From contig OZ006973.1 in the NCBI GenBank assembly GCA_963931085.1, positions 1,302,001-1,366,000 of the forward strand: a stretch of DNA of 64,000 nt, given 5' to 3'. Made by a program: the position numbers and the translations under genes. Positions 26,151 through 35,011 of the stretch are shown here, in pieces (positions within the stretch are counted from its first letter, which is position 1; each line of letters opens with the position of its first letter). The stretch is from UMGS1994 sp944386155 (lineage in GTDB: Bacteria; Bacillota; Clostridia; TANB77; CAG-508). Under the pieces are notes generated by a model. That model had not been told where the DNA came from. It searched no databases and saw nothing but the letters and a program-made list of their open reading frames with translations.

Positions 26151-26708
26151 TTATTTCTCCTGTTTTTTTATTGTATTTGAATAATATTTATTTCCATCTT
26201 CATCTGTATATGTTGTCACTTTCGTATTTTTTGTATTATATGATACATATGTTGCCTTATTACCCTTCTCATCATAAACTGCCCCATATTCAACATCTAC
26301 ATCTGGCATATTTTCTATTACTTCTTTAGTACCTTTTAGCGCAATTGCAGGCATGTAAATTATTAATACTGGTAAAGATATAAGTCCAAATATAAAAGTA
26401 CTAATTAATCTCAAAACTAAACCTACACCTTTATATCCATTTTCTTTTATTATTTCATATTTGTGTTTATAAAATATAACTCCACATATTCCACATACAA
26501 ATAAAAAGAAATATAAGAAAACATCTCTAACATTAAAAGATGAAATAATAAGTATTACGTCAAATATAGCAAATATTAAGGACCAAGATGCTAGAAAATC
26601 TTTAAACGTCAAATTTATTACTAGATTATTTTTCTTGTTTATCTTATAACAACTTTTACACACAAAAATTATTACTATAATTGCTAATATTAACATTATA
26701 ATTGACAC
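26151..26708 (-). CDS. Membrane protein of unknown function, real start probably further upstream
   Basis: From the GTG at 26708 the protein has 185 residues with membrane segments near 1-20, 36-55, 63-80 and 98-120. A soluble tail ends DEDGNKYYSNTIKKQEK. However, the same frame stays open upstream for 38 more codons encoding convincing protein (APAIIQWLNNLGVFNYLREN and on). It meets a good GGAGGA ribosome binding site 8-9 bases before an ATT at 26820-26822. No ATG, GTG or TTG lies at that place. I suspect translation starts at the ATT, giving about 224 residues. Confidence 0.6.
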   Translation of the reverse strand: MSIIMLILAIIVIIFVCKSCYKINKKNNLVINLTFKDFLASWSLIFAIFDVILIISSFNVRDVFLYFFLFVCGICGVIFYKHKYEIIKENGYKGVGLVLRLISTFIFGLISLPVLIIYMPAIALKGTKEVIENMPDVDVEYGAVYDEKGNKATYVSYNTKNTKVTTYTDEDGNKYYSNTIKKQEK

Positions 26709-26843
26709 TACTAAAACTATAGTTAAAGCTTGTGTAACACTAAAATTTTCTCTTAAATAATTAAATACTCCTAGATTATTTAGCCATTGTATAATTGCAG
26801 GTGCATTTTCTATATTATTAATTTTTTTCTTCCTCCATTTTTA

Positions 26844-27782
26844 TTACTCTGCCGCTTCTCTACCTGCAATAACTTCACCTGTATATACATCTACATAAAA
26901 GTAAGCTCTATTTACTTCCATCTCATCATCAGTAGATACTAAAGTAACTTCATAAACATCTCTAGTAAAGCTTGCTGTTTCAAGGTTACGCTCAATAATA
27001 CCTTCTTCTATTAACCAATAGTTATTTGGATGATATGTTGTCTTTTTTACTTCATATACTTTAGTATAATTATCTAAATATTTTCCCATGTAACTACCAC
27101 TTGTCTTTAGTTCTTTAGCATATTTAATTGCAGTATCTATAGCTTCATCTTTAGATATCTCATCTAATCCATCAGTAGGATTGTTTGTCCAGCCATATTT
27201 TTCTTCTGGACTTTTTTCTTTATTCCTTATATCAGCTATTTTAATAGTTTCTCTATTCATATTAGTTGGAATTAGTATTGATATGCATGGTTTATCATAA
27301 ATATATTCACCGTTTTCTGGATTCTCATCAAAATTTATATATAGAGTATCTTCATCTACATATATATTTGCTATAGTAGTATCTGCCATAGATGTATTTT
27401 CAACAGCAGTAATTATCATTAAATAATTATTAAAATCTTCCTTTGAAATATCTATAATATCATTCCATCTTTCTCTTACAACTAAATAATCATCATAGTT
27501 TTCAATCTTTTTATAATAAACTTTTTCCTGATATTCCATATCATCTGTATAATCATATCCATTTTCAAAAGAAGGTGAAAAATGTTTATAAATACACTCT
27601 TCTTGGTTATTAACTTTTTTTGCATTTGGATTATTCTCTATTATTTCATCAGCAAGCTCTATTGGCTCACTTATATTTTTACTACTTATTGTTACTTTAT
27701 TTATTTTGCTCACCGTGTATATACTTACACCTATAATTACAAGTAAACAAATAATTATTATTAATAAATATTTTTTCTTCAT
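26844..27782 (-). CDS. Membrane-anchored extracytoplasmic protein with PepSY-like end
   Basis: This is a 312-residue protein. MKKKYLLIIIICLLVIIGVSIY is an uncleaved signal anchor or signal peptide; there is no lipobox Cys. The rest is hydrophilic and outside the cell. The last 30 residues (RAYFYVDVYTGEVIAGREAAE) resemble the end of PepSY domains (Y-x-DxxTGEV), and KDEAIDTAIKYAKE looks like their helix. PepSY proteins often restrain peptidases or sit in the wall; no specific role can be given. It probably heads the transcript running to 24624. Confidence 0.6.
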   Translation of the reverse strand: MKKKYLLIIIICLLVIIGVSIYTVSKINKVTISSKNISEPIELADEIIENNPNAKKVNNQEECIYKHFSPSFENGYDYTDDMEYQEKVYYKKIENYDDYLVVRERWNDIIDISKEDFNNYLMIITAVENTSMADTTIANIYVDEDTLYINFDENPENGEYIYDKPCISILIPTNMNRETIKIADIRNKEKSPEEKYGWTNNPTDGLDEISKDEAIDTAIKYAKELKTSGSYMGKYLDNYTKVYEVKKTTYHPNNYWLIEEGIIERNLETASFTRDVYEVTLVSTDDEMEVNRAYFYVDVYTGEVIAGREAAE

Positions 27783-27949
27783 AAATTCTCCCCTTAACTT
27801 TTCTAAAATTATATAAATAAATATACAATTTTAATATATAATACTATATCATACTTTATAAGTTTTTTCTATTAGTAAATAAAAAATACTTATATAAAAA
27901 AATGAATGTTAAACTTTTAAATTTAAAAATTAAAATTACAAAATAAAAA

Positions 27950-27990
27950 GAAAAAATGAAACTATTAAAAAATAATTTCATTTTTTTATT
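27950..27990. terminator. AT-rich hairpin between PHP gene and the anchored protein
   Basis: An AAAAATGAAAC-type arm pairs with TTTCATTTTT around TATTAAAAAATAA just past the PHP gene stop. It has a T-tract on the minus strand. Confidence 0.5.
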
Positions 27991-28872
27991 TTAAGCATCT
28001 ATTACTTTTTTTAAACAATACTCATCTGTAATTTCTAAATGTCCTTTATCTCCATATCCTAATATATGATCCTCTTTATTATGAAAATCACTACCTCCAC
28101 TAATTAATAAACCTTTTTCTTTAGCAAATCTTTTCAAAAATTCAGTTTGCTCTTTTGTATGTTTGGTATGTATACATTCAATTCCATCTATTAAATTCAT
28201 ATTATACATATCATTTAAAAATTCAATATTATTAATTGATTTATATTCAAAAACATGTGGAAGTACTACTATTCCATTGCATTTATGTATCTCATCACAA
28301 ATAGTTTTTACATCAGGAACACCTTTAGTATAATCTATATAAAACGGACTTTTGGGATTTGTTACATGACCTCTCCAAAAGCTAATTTCTCTATTTTTTC
28401 CTAAAAGCTTATCTAATATTTCATTATTTTCTTTATGTGATAACATATCTATTTTTATTACATCATTTGCCGGGAGATTAGGATTAGTTACTTCTAAATT
28501 ATCACTTAATTTTATTCCAAGTTTAATGCACACAGATTTTAAATATTCAAATTTTTCTTTTTCAAATTTTAAATTATCTTCATCTGTATTTCTATCTATA
28601 TATTCTGACATATTTAATTTATCTATATCGAAACTATATCCTAGCATATGAAATAATTTCTTTTTATATGTAAAATCAAATTCAATTCCTGGAATGATTT
28701 TACCAGAATAATAATCTTTTATATTTATTTTCTTTAAATCATAATAAGCTTCTAGTTTATTATGATCACAAATTGAAATTGTATTTAAGTTTTTTTCTTC
28801 TGACATCTTTAATATATCAAATGTCGAATACATGCCATCTGAATTACTTGTATGAATATGTAAATCTATCAT
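27991..28872 (-). CDS. PHP-domain phosphoesterase
   Basis: This is a 293-residue protein. MIDLHIHTSNSDG is PHP motif 1 (HxH), ICDHNKLEAYYD is motif 2, and IPGIEFDF, LPHVFEY and SGGSDFHN supply the further metal ligands. It is probably a metal-dependent phosphoesterase of the TrpH/YciV type; those act on nucleotides or oligonucleotides. The substrate here is unknown. A spacer of 30 bases separates it from the pseudouridine synthase gene upstream, and they are likely co-transcribed. Confidence 0.87.
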   Translation of the reverse strand: MIDLHIHTSNSDGMYSTFDILKMSEEKNLNTISICDHNKLEAYYDLKKINIKDYYSGKIIPGIEFDFTYKKKLFHMLGYSFDIDKLNMSEYIDRNTDEDNLKFEKEKFEYLKSVCIKLGIKLSDNLEVTNPNLPANDVIKIDMLSHKENNEILDKLLGKNREISFWRGHVTNPKSPFYIDYTKGVPDVKTICDEIHKCNGIVVLPHVFEYKSINNIEFLNDMYNMNLIDGIECIHTKHTKEQTEFLKRFAKEKGLLISGGSDFHNKEDHILGYGDKGHLEITDEYCLKKVIDA

Positions 28873-28902
28873 TTTTACTCCTAAGAATCTATTTTTTTAT
28901 TT

Positions 28903-29598
28903 TCATTTTACTAAATAAGTATCTTCTAAAATCATCCAGCTTCCTGTAACTTCTGGAATATTTTCAAAAGTCATTTCTTCTTTTGTTATTGGATGTTTGA
29001 TTGTAAGACTATATGCATATAAGCATATTTGTTTACCCCTTCCTCTAGTTCCATATTTTTGATCTCCATATATACTATGACCTCTACTTGCAAATTGAAC
29101 TCTTATTTGATGATGTCTTCCTGTATGCAAATCTACTTTTACTAAAGATAAATCTGTCTCATCATTATATTTTATAACTTCATAATCAAGCAGCGCTTTC
29201 TTAGCATTTTTAGTTTTTTCATCTGCAACTCTACTTAAATTTGTCCTCTCGTTTTTTACTAAATAATCTTCAAAACTTCCTCTATTTTTTTCTAATTTTC
29301 CATCTACTATTACTAAATATCTTTTCTTAAATTCTTTATTTCTAACTTGCTCACTTAATCTTGATGCTGCTTTTGAAGTTTTAGCAAATACCATTACTCC
29401 ACCTACTGGTCTATCTAGTCTGTGAATTAAGCCTAAATATGCATCACCTTTTTTATTGTATTTCTTTATAAGGTATTTTTTTATAATTTTAAGCATATCA
29501 ATATCACCTGTTTTATCCCCTTGTGATGGTATATTTGCAGGTTTTACTACTACAATTATGTGATTATCTTCATATAAAACTTTTAAATCTTCTTCCAT
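28903..29598 (-). CDS. RluA/RluD-family pseudouridine synthase
   Basis: 231 residues without an S4 domain. GLIHRLDRPVGGVMVFAKTS contains the catalytic Asp62 of the RluA family. VDLHTGRHHQIRVQFASRGHSIYGDQKYG is the second family signature. It converts uridine to pseudouridine in rRNA or tRNA; the exact site cannot be told from sequence. The absence of S4 and the short length point to an RluA/YlyB-like member rather than full RluD. Confidence 0.9.
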   Translation of the reverse strand: MEEDLKVLYEDNHIIVVVKPANIPSQGDKTGDIDMLKIIKKYLIKKYNKKGDAYLGLIHRLDRPVGGVMVFAKTSKAASRLSEQVRNKEFKKRYLVIVDGKLEKNRGSFEDYLVKNERTNLSRVADEKTKNAKKALLDYEVIKYNDETDLSLVKVDLHTGRHHQIRVQFASRGHSIYGDQKYGTRGRGKQICLYAYSLTIKHPITKEEMTFENIPEVTGSWMILEDTYLVK

Positions 29599-29726
29599 AA
29601 ATATTACTATCTTCCTTTTTTAATTTGCTTGATTTTATCATATTTTTACCGTATTTTCTATAACTAAAAAAATTTTATTTTAGTATTTAAAAAATTTTTA
29701 TTTAATATTTTTATTTTTATTTTTTC

Positions 29727-29737
29727 TGTGTTATAAT
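29727..29737 (+). promoter_or_regulatory. Extended -10 promoter of the receiver-like gene
   Basis: TGTGTTATAAT with TATAAT at 29732-29737. The -35 is weak. It lies 58 bases before the ATG. Confidence 0.65.
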
Positions 29738-29794
29738 GATTTTCGAATTTTGAAATAGGATACATGCACTTATATGTTAAGGAGGTTATTCAAC

Positions 29795-30325
29795 ATGAAA
29801 GCATTGATTCTTGAAGATAGTTTTCAGAAGCTATCGACCGCAAGTCGGATTTTACACGAGTATTCTATGGAATATGTACACTTTGACAACACTGACACAC
29901 CATACCAGATGTATCTCGTAAATGGATCACTTGCAGATTTTGATCTTGTGATTCTTGATCTTTTCTTCTATAAAAGAGTTCCTCTTATTGGAGAAACAAG
30001 ACTTCCAAGCTCCACTGCAGGGTTTTATTTTTTGCTCAAAATGGCAGAATATGAGTATAGCGTTCCTGTCATTATTTATTCATCAGAAGATAGCTATCTT
30101 TCTGGACTTGAAAATTTCTTTTTGCCGACGCTTGAAGAATACAGCAAGTCCTTCGAAAAAGCTCCTCTTCCTAGCAGGTGTTACAATGTTGAAGAACGTT
30201 ATAAAAATGAGCTTGAAAATAAGAAAAAGTTTTTGGAATTTGCAAAAAATCTCATTCTCGGGCATGCACATGACGCATTTGAGCTCAAACGGTTGGTTTC
30301 AGAATTTACTATTTCAAAAAGATAA
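29795..30325 (+). CDS. Stand-alone response-regulator receiver-like protein, atypical base composition
   Basis: The protein has 176 residues from the ATG at 29795 (AAGGAGG upstream; an ATG at 29774 lies ahead of that site). MKALILEDS is the receiver acidic pocket, FDLVILDLFF holds the phosphoacceptor Asp, and VPVIIYSSED matches beta-4 with the Ser/Thr. I cannot place the usual Lys in beta-5, and the alpha/beta layout carries an insert. No output domain or kinase gene is near. GC is clearly above its neighbours and codons such as CGG and CTC occur. It has its own promoter and terminator. Confidence 0.6.
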   Translation: MKALILEDSFQKLSTASRILHEYSMEYVHFDNTDTPYQMYLVNGSLADFDLVILDLFFYKRVPLIGETRLPSSTAGFYFLLKMAEYEYSVPVIIYSSEDSYLSGLENFFLPTLEEYSKSFEKAPLPSRCYNVEERYKNELENKKKFLEFAKNLILGHAHDAFELKRLVSEFTISKR

Positions 30326-30336
30326 GCTTTCGGGCA

Positions 30337-30392
30337 AAGTAAGACAGGGCTACTAATTTATATGTGTAGCCCTGTCTTACTTATTTTTATTT
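30337..30392 (+). terminator. Terminator of the receiver-like gene
   Basis: AAGTAAGACAGGGCTAC (30337-30353) pairs perfectly over 17 bases with GTAGCCCTGTCTTACTT (30366-30382), then a T-rich tract. Confidence 0.93.
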
Positions 30393-31255
30393 TATCCTTT
30401 TTCCCATCTACCATATATTCCACATGGTAAAACTAATTTAGAATCTTTCATTGGAAGTCCAATCTCTCCTGAAGAGATTATTCCTTTATACTTTTTCATA
30501 TTTAAATATAATAAATTTTCTAAAACTTTTGATGATATTCCTGTTGTATAAGAATTAATTAAGAAAAATAATGGATCATCTGATAAAACTTTAGTACATA
30601 ACTCTACTAAATCAGAAATATTATTTTCAAATTGCCACACTTCACCATTTTTTCCTCTACCATAAGATGGTGGATCCATAATTATAGCATCATATTTTCT
30701 TTCTCTTCTTATTTCTCTTTGAACAAATTTTATAACATCATCAATAATAAATCTAACTGGTCTATCGCGAAGTCCTGAAGATTCTACATTTTCCTTTGCC
30801 CAAGTTGTCATTCCTTTTGAACTATCTACATGACACACTTTAGCTCCTGCAGAAAGACAAGCAACAGTAGCTCCTCCTGTATAAGCAAATAAATTTAAAA
30901 CATTAATTTCTCTTCTAGAATCTTTTATTTTTTTTATCATCCAATCCCAATTAACAGCTTGCTCTGGAAAAAGACCTGTATGTTTAAATCCCATTGGCTT
31001 TACATTAAAAGTTAAATTCTTATATTTTATTTGCCAGCTTTCAGGTAATCTTTTCTTATATTCCCATGCTCCTCCACCAGTATTGCTTCTATTATATCTA
31101 GCATTTGCCATATTCCATTTATTTGGGTAGCTTTTGTCTTTCCATATTATTTGAGGATCTGGTCTTATAAGATAAATATTCCCCCATCTTTCTAACTTTT
31201 CTCCATTTGCCATATCTAAGATTTCATAATCTTTCCACTCATTTGCTATGTTCAT
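30392..31255 (-). CDS. Class I SAM-dependent rRNA methyltransferase (RlmI/RlmK-like)
   Basis: 287 residues. VLNLFAYTGGATVACLSAGA is the SAM-binding motif I with the FAYTGG form of the RlmI/RlmK/YccW group. VDSSKGMTTWAKEN is motif II and IIMDPPSYGRG is the DPPxY catalytic motif. The N-terminal PUA domain of full-length RlmI is absent; only a short N-terminal extension remains. It probably methylates 23S rRNA, but the base is not certain. It lies 6 bases downstream of ispH. Confidence 0.86.
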   Translation of the reverse strand: MNIANEWKDYEILDMANGEKLERWGNIYLIRPDPQIIWKDKSYPNKWNMANARYNRSNTGGGAWEYKKRLPESWQIKYKNLTFNVKPMGFKHTGLFPEQAVNWDWMIKKIKDSRREINVLNLFAYTGGATVACLSAGAKVCHVDSSKGMTTWAKENVESSGLRDRPVRFIIDDVIKFVQREIRRERKYDAIIMDPPSYGRGKNGEVWQFENNISDLVELCTKVLSDDPLFFLINSYTTGISSKVLENLLYLNMKKYKGIISSGEIGLPMKDSKLVLPCGIYGRWEKG

Positions 31256-31261
31256 CTTTTA

Positions 31262-32146
31262 CTACATACTCCTTTTATTTAAGTATTCTATAACTTCATT
31301 TATACTCTTTTTTGGTGTTGAAGCTCCTGCCATAACTCCTACTTTACTTACTTTTGAAAAATCTACATTTTCTAATTCTTCTTTTGTTTCTATATGAATA
31401 GCTCTTTTGCAATTTTTCTTTGAAATTTCGTACAATTTTATAGTATTTGAACTATTTTTTCCACCAATTATCACCATAAAGTCAACTTCTCTTGCTAGAT
31501 TTTCTGTTTCCATTTGTCTTATTTCAGTAGCTTCACAAATACTTTTATTTATTTTTATTTCTATATTATCATCATTATCATTTTTTTCTAATTTTTCTTC
31601 TATTATGCTAACTAATTCATCAAATTTCTTAAGAGAAAATGTTGTTTGAGCACAAATATATAATTTATTTAAATTTGACTTTTTTAGATTATTTATTGCA
31701 CTATCAACTTCTTTTAGATCTTTTAATACAGTAATCTCTTCTGAGTTTGCAAAACTTTTCGTACCAATTACTTCTGGATGATTATTATCTCCAAATAAGA
31801 AAATATAATAACCATTATTATTCATATTTTCTACATCTTCATGTAATTTAATTACTCTAACACAGCTATAATCATAGACTGTTAAATTCTTCTCTTTTGC
31901 TAGTTGATATACGCTTTTCGTTACACCATGAGCTCTAAATATAACTTCTGAATTATTAGGAACTTCATTTAAGTCATCTACAATAATAAGTCCATCATTT
32001 TCTAAATCTTTAATTACTTGTTTATTATGAGCAAGCTCTCCTAAGCAATATATTTTATCTCTATTTTTTAATAATTCTTCTGTTTTCTCTACTGCATTTC
32101 TTACACCATTACAAAATCCTGCTAATTTTCCAAGTATTACTTCCAT
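31262..32146 (-). CDS. ispH: 4-hydroxy-3-methylbut-2-enyl diphosphate reductase
   Basis: This is the last step of the MEP isoprenoid pathway, making IPP and DMAPP with a [4Fe-4S] cluster. The three cluster Cys are C12 (AGFCNGV), C95 (YDYSCVRVIKLH) and C204 (KSICEATEIRQ). Substrate-binding residues include LGELAHNKQVI and RAHGV. The length of 294 is normal. This is a stand-alone enzyme without the RpsA fusion seen in some Clostridia. AAAGGA precedes the ATG at 32146. A 35-codon gene lies just upstream. Confidence 0.95.
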   Translation of the reverse strand: MEVILGKLAGFCNGVRNAVEKTEELLKNRDKIYCLGELAHNKQVIKDLENDGLIIVDDLNEVPNNSEVIFRAHGVTKSVYQLAKEKNLTVYDYSCVRVIKLHEDVENMNNNGYYIFLFGDNNHPEVIGTKSFANSEEITVLKDLKEVDSAINNLKKSNLNKLYICAQTTFSLKKFDELVSIIEEKLEKNDNDDNIEIKINKSICEATEIRQMETENLAREVDFMVIIGGKNSSNTIKLYEISKKNCKRAIHIETKEELENVDFSKVSKVGVMAGASTPKKSINEVIEYLNKRSM

Positions 32147-32167
32147 AAATATTCCTTTCTATTTTAT

Positions 32168-32275
32168 TTATAATTTTGATAATAGATTTATAAATGTAGC
32201 AATTAAAAAGCAATTTAAAATCACACATGCAAATGTTAATAATATTGTAAATCTTACAATAAATTTTTTTCTCAT
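32168..32275 (-). CDS. 35-residue single-pass membrane peptide
   Basis: Found by hand: it starts MRKKFIVRFTILLTFACVIL and ends at TAA 32168. It has one hydrophobic helix preceded by positive residues. A perfect GGAGG lies 8 bases before the ATG, which favours real translation. It ends 21 bases before ispH and may be a leader peptide or a small membrane protein. No homologue is known to me. Confidence 0.5.
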   Translation of the reverse strand: MRKKFIVRFTILLTFACVILNCFLIATFINLLSKL

Positions 32276-32400
32276 TAATAAATACCTCCAAAATAAACTT
32301 GTCCATTATTTATATATTCAAGTCATTTTAGAAATATTCATAAACATTTATATTTTAACACATATTTAACGTTTTTTTCAATAATTTGTTATTTAAAAAA

Positions 32401-32450
32401 TGAAGGAGCAGTTACATGCCTACAGGCAAGCACTTGCTCCAAAACCGCTG
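32401..32450 (-). terminator. Terminator of the four-TM protein gene, within a structured 3' region
   Basis: Read on the minus strand, GGAGCA and TGCTCC close a stem that also holds GCCTGTAGGC, followed by TTCATTTTTT. The whole stretch 32401-32524 is GC-rich, repeats GGAGC-type words three times and has no reading frame. Confidence 0.7.
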
Positions 32451-32524
32451 TAGTTAAGGCTTGGTTTATTGCTTCCTTGCTCCTTAGCCTTAGGAGCTAC
32501 CTCCTTCTTCCCTCCAGGGGTTAG

Positions 32525-33064
32525 TCAGGCGTGGCTACCGCCAGACTTCTTCTCCGCCTTGATGCGCAAGACAAAGAAGATAATAACCAAGAGAATCATC
32601 ACTTCACAGGAAATGATGGTCTTCCAGACAAGCTCGTTGCTGATTGTCCCCCAGAAAGTTCTCACGATTGCATCCCACTTGATGTAGGATACGACTATCG
32701 CAAAGAACACAACATTGAGAAAAACAATCAAGCAGGCAAAACCTGCAATGAGCTTACCTTTGGCAACCTTCTCCCAGTTAAAGGCCCCCTTCTTGTCGTT
32801 GGAGATGAAAAAAAACGTTACTCCTCCAATAATCAGGGCGTTGATGAGGATAATCCAGCCCCAATGATCCGAGAAGATCTGGCTTACACCATCCGAAATC
32901 ATCGCCCAGAGAGTCTGGTAGTTTACTACCACTGCTGTGATAATAAAACCACCAACGCCAACTACTGCCATGATAGCGATAAACATCACTATCCAGCCGG
33001 TTATGTCAAAGACTTTCTTCCCTGCCGAACCGGCTTTGTCCTTAATGCTTCCAAACAATTTCAT
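32525..33064 (-). CDS. Four-TM membrane protein of unknown function, atypical base composition
   Basis: 179 residues with hydrophobic helices near 22-48, 68-88, 104-128 and 145-165. A Lys/Gly-rich N-terminus (KDKAGSAGKKVFDITGW) and a C-terminal basic tail are cytoplasmic. There is no recognised family. GC is about 45% in the stretch I counted (32941-33000, 27 of 60), against 28% in glmS. A promoter (33122-33150), GGAAGG ribosome binding site and terminator (32401-32450) make it an independent unit between ispH and uvrC. Confidence 0.6.
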   Translation of the reverse strand: MKLFGSIKDKAGSAGKKVFDITGWIVMFIAIMAVVGVGGFIITAVVVNYQTLWAMISDGVSQIFSDHWGWIILINALIIGGVTFFFISNDKKGAFNWEKVAKGKLIAGFACLIVFLNVVFFAIVVSYIKWDAIVRTFWGTISNELVWKTIISCEVMILLVIIFFVLRIKAEKKSGGSHA

Positions 33065-33121
33065 ATGATCCTTCCTTTCGTTGTCTGCTTAGAAGCCTCA
33101 ACCATCTGCGGTTATACATAG

Positions 33122-33150
33122 ATTATAGCATATATGATGTTTTTTTGCAA
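33122..33150 (-). promoter_or_regulatory. Sigma-A promoter of the four-TM protein gene
   Basis: On the minus strand TTGCAA, 17 bases, TATAAT. Confidence 0.75.
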
Positions 33151-33205
33151 TTATGTAAAGTAATAGTCTCACAGATATATTTTTTATCTATGAGACTATT
33201 ATTTT

Positions 33206-35000
33206 CTAATTTAATTTTTCCTTGATTTTTTTAGCTATATCAAAAGTAATACCTTTTACTTTAAGTAAATCATTTACATCCGCTTCTCTTATACTTTCAA
33301 TAGTTTTAAATTCTTTTAACAATAATTCTTTTTTCTTTTTTCCAATTCCAGGAATATCATCAAGCTCTGATTTACTTATATCTTTTTCCCTTAACTTTCT
33401 ATGATATTCTATTGCAGTATTGTGAACCTCATCTTGAAATTTTGTAATAAATAAGAAAAGATTTTCTGATATATTATACTCTCTTCTTTCTTCATCAATT
33501 AAAGCTCTTGTTGAATGCTTATCATCTTTAACCATACCATAAACTAATATTTGCTCTTGAAGATTATATTTCTTTAAAGCTCTTTTAATCGCTCTTATTT
33601 GAGTAATACCACCATCTGCAAGTATTAAATCAGGAAGTTTTCCGAAAACCACCTTTAGGATTTTCTAAAGAATGTTTTATTCTTCTTGTAACTACTTCTT
33701 CCATACATTTTGGATCATCTTGTCCCATTACAGTCTTTATTTTAAATCTTCTTGATAAATTTCTTTTTATAATTCCATCTTCTGCAACACACATTCCTGC
33801 AACTAAATAACTTCCTGATATATTTGATATATCAAATGTTTCTATTTTTCTTGGCAAAACATCTAAGCCCAGTACTTCTTTTAATTCATTTAATATATCA
33901 AATTTATCTTTTGATTTGTTTTCAAGTGTTATCTCAGCATTTCTAACAGCCATCTCAACAAATCTTTGCTTTTCACCTTTTTGAGGAGTTTTTAATTCTA
34001 CTTTTCTACCAGCTCTATTCCCAAGCCATTCTTCTATTATCCCTTTATCTTCTATTTCTTCTTGAATCATGATTCTATTTGGTAGATCTGGTCTATCTAT
34101 ATAATATTGTTTAATAAACCCTGATATAATTTCTGAAATATCCATATCTTTTAAGTCATTAAAAAAGTAATGCTCTCTATCTATCATTTTACTTCCACGT
34201 ACAAAAAATATTTCTACACACACTGATAATTCATTTTTAAATACACCTATTACATCTATATTATTTTCTGAAATATTAGACACTTTTTGTTTCTCGTTTA
34301 CTCTTTCTATTGCAAGCTTTCTATCTCTTAATTCTGCTGCTTTTTCAAAATCCATGTTTTGAGAAGCTTCTTTCATTTCTTTTTCAATTTCTTTTAATAT
34401 TACAGAAGTCTTACCTTCTAAAAGCATTATAATCTGATCTATCTGTTTTCTATAATCTTCTTTTGAAACATATCCCATGCATGGAGCTAAACATTTTCCT
34501 ATATGATAATTTAGACAAGCTCTATCTTTTGATCTAAAATTTTTGCATTGTCTTATTTTAAATCTCTCTTTTATAAAATTAATCATTTCTCTTGCAGCAC
34601 CTGGATTTGCATATGGTCCAAAATATTTTGCTCCATCATTTAATATTTTCCTAGTTACTATTACTGCTGGATAATCTGATTTAACATCTATTTTTATATA
34701 TGGATAAGTTTTATCATCTTTTAATAAAACATTAAATTTTGGTCTATTTTCTTTAATTAGGTTACATTCTAATATTAGAGCTTCTGCTTCATTATCTGTA
34801 ACTATATATTCAAAATGGTCAACAGTAGCAACCATATTTTCAATTCTTTTAGTTTTATTATTTTTTCTAAAATATTGTTTAACCCTTCTTTTAAGTGAAA
34901 TTGCTTTTCCAACATAAATGATATTATCAAATTTATCTCTCATTATATAAACTCCTGATTTGTCAGGAAGTTTTTTAAGCTCTGTCTCTATATCAAACAT
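33206..35000 (-). pseudogene. uvrC: UvrC excinuclease subunit, interrupted by a single frameshift
   Basis: Two overlapping frames together make one UvrC. 33630-35000 encodes the GIY-YIG nuclease domain (SGVYIMRDKFDNIIYVGKA), the Cys-rich region, the UVR helix pair and the first part of the RNase H-like nuclease (FDISNISG). 33206-33652 continues with LPDLILADGG and the helix-hairpin-helix DIPGIGKKKKELLL. The shift falls at the four-A run 33645-33648 (TTTT on the coding strand); removing one base restores GGFGKLPDLI. UvrC makes both incisions in nucleotide excision repair. A loss-of-function mutation or an assembly/read error at the homopolymer are both possible. The total of about 600 residues is normal. 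Confidence 0.92.
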
Positions 35001-35011
35001 ATTTATCTCCT

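Noticed and set aside
32531..33121. 196-codon plus-strand frame opposite the four-TM protein
   Set aside because: The minus strand has promoter, ribosome binding site, terminator and hydrophobic helices; the plus-strand product is His/Cys/Pro-rich nonsense that runs through the minus-strand promoter.
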